Source of the DNA: an uncultured bacterium
GTDB lineage: Bacteria > Chloroflexota > Anaerolineae > JACIWP01
Assembly (NCBI GenBank): GCA_903872005.1
Contig: CAIQJD010001024.1
Span: 1 to 6,240 of the forward strand
Direction of reading: 5' to 3'
DNA length: 6,240 nt
The position numbers and the translations under genes are program-made. Positions 6,056-6,240 of this stretch are shown piece by piece. Every line of letters begins with the position of its first letter. Position 1 is the stretch's first letter. The notes under the pieces were generated by a model. The model had not been told where the DNA came from and did no database searches. It worked only from the letters and a program-made list of their open reading frames with translations.

Positions 6056-6129
6056 GCCGACGTAGCTCAATTCGGCAGAGCAACTGATTTGTAATCAGTC
6101 GGTTGCGGGTTCAAGTCCCACCGTCGGCT
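6056..6129 (+). tRNA. tRNA-Thr (anticodon UGU)
   Basis: The cloverleaf folds fully. The acceptor stem is GCCGACG (6056-6062) with CGTCGGC (6122-6128) and discriminator T6129. The D stem is GCTC/GAGC (6065-6068, 6078-6081). The anticodon stem is ACTGA/TCAGT with loop TTTGTAA, and the anticodon TGT lies at 6090-6092, reading ACA threonine codons. The T arm is GCGGG, loop TTCAAGT, CCCAC (6105-6121) and contains one C-A mismatch (6106 with 6120). CCA is not encoded. The acceptor and anticodon arms closely resemble E. coli tRNA-Thr(UGU). It is the first gene of an operon read from the promoters at 5960 and 6015. Confidence 0.96.
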
Positions 6130-6133
6130 CCTG

Positions 6134-6153
6134 GCAGGCGTAAGCTCGCCTGC
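6134..6153 (+). other. Small hairpin in the tRNA-Thr/tRNA-Tyr spacer
   Basis: GCAGGCG (6134-6140) and CGCCTGC (6147-6153) form a perfect 7-bp stem with a 6-nt loop in the 36-nt spacer. It could help present the transcript to processing nucleases. GGCAGG at 6133-6138 equals six of the seven bases of the 5' acceptor strand of the following tRNA-Tyr. Confidence 0.55.
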
Positions 6154-6165
6154 GTCATAGAACAT

Positions 6166-6240
6166 GGGCAGGTACCCTAGCGGCCAACGGGGTCTGACTG
6201 TAAATCAGATGGCTCAGCCTTCGGAGGTTCGATCCCTCCC
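6166..6240 (+). tRNA. tRNA-Tyr (anticodon GUA), 3' end cut by window
   Basis: A class II tRNA with a long variable arm, as expected for bacterial tRNA-Tyr. The 5' acceptor strand is GGGCAGG (6166-6172). The D stem is CCC/GGG (6175-6177, 6189-6191). The anticodon stem is TCTGA/TCAGA with loop CTGTAAA, and the anticodon GTA lies at 6200-6202. The variable arm GGC-TCA-GCC (6211-6219) is followed by the T arm GGAGG-TTCGATC-CCTCC (6223-6239). C6240 is the first base of the 3' acceptor strand. The remaining acceptor bases lie outside the window. It is co-transcribed with tRNA-Thr. Confidence 0.95.

Overview
The window is GC-rich bacterial chromosome with tightly packed housekeeping and metabolic genes. 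The gene content and the style of the proteins (a LigA with an EPKIDG nucleotidyltransferase motif, a DUF1015-family protein, a ketohexokinase-like PfkB kinase, intergenic hairpin repeats) suggest a member of the Chloroflexota, perhaps an Anaerolineae-like lineage. This assignment is inference from recalled family resemblance, not a database result. I see no phage, transposase, plasmid or CRISPR signature.

Layout. (1) At 2-1732 on the + strand is the C-terminal ~85% of NAD-dependent DNA ligase (ligA), cut by the window edge just before its active-site lysine. (2) At 1729-2640 a PfkB-family sugar kinase overlaps the ligA stop in an ATGA junction, so the two are probably co-transcribed and translationally coupled. 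(3) The 184-bp gap after the kinase holds a 61-nt hairpin repeat and a promoter. (4) At 2825-4141 is a DUF1015-family protein read from a GTG start. (5) The 140-bp convergent gap at 4142-4281 holds a second, diverged copy of the 61-nt repeat and a perfect 15-bp hairpin whose arms are themselves palindromes. It probably ends transcription from both sides. (6) At 4282-5850 on the - strand is a 522-aa cytoplasmic protein that resembles a GH127/DUF1680-type glycoside hydrolase (alpha/alpha barrel plus beta-sandwich) but lacks the usual cysteine pair. (7) The divergent gap at 5851-6055 has a - strand promoter for that gene and two tandem + strand promoters for a tRNA operon. The upstream tRNA promoter carries a perfect 15-bp dyad exactly in its -35/-10 spacer. 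(8) At 6056-6240 are tRNA-Thr(UGU) and tRNA-Tyr(GUA), the latter cut by the window end.

How the parts fit. No multi-gene pathway is evident. The kinase and the GH127-like protein both point to carbohydrate metabolism, but they are on opposite strands and separated by DUF1015, so a shared pathway is unproven. The Thr(UGU)-Tyr(GUA) order matches the start of the thrU-tyrU-glyT-thrT-tufB operon of E. coli, so an elongation factor Tu gene may lie beyond the window. The most interesting signals are non-coding: the paired 61-nt hairpin repeats bracketing the DUF1015 gene, the self-palindromic convergent terminator, and the operator-like dyad inside a tRNA promoter.
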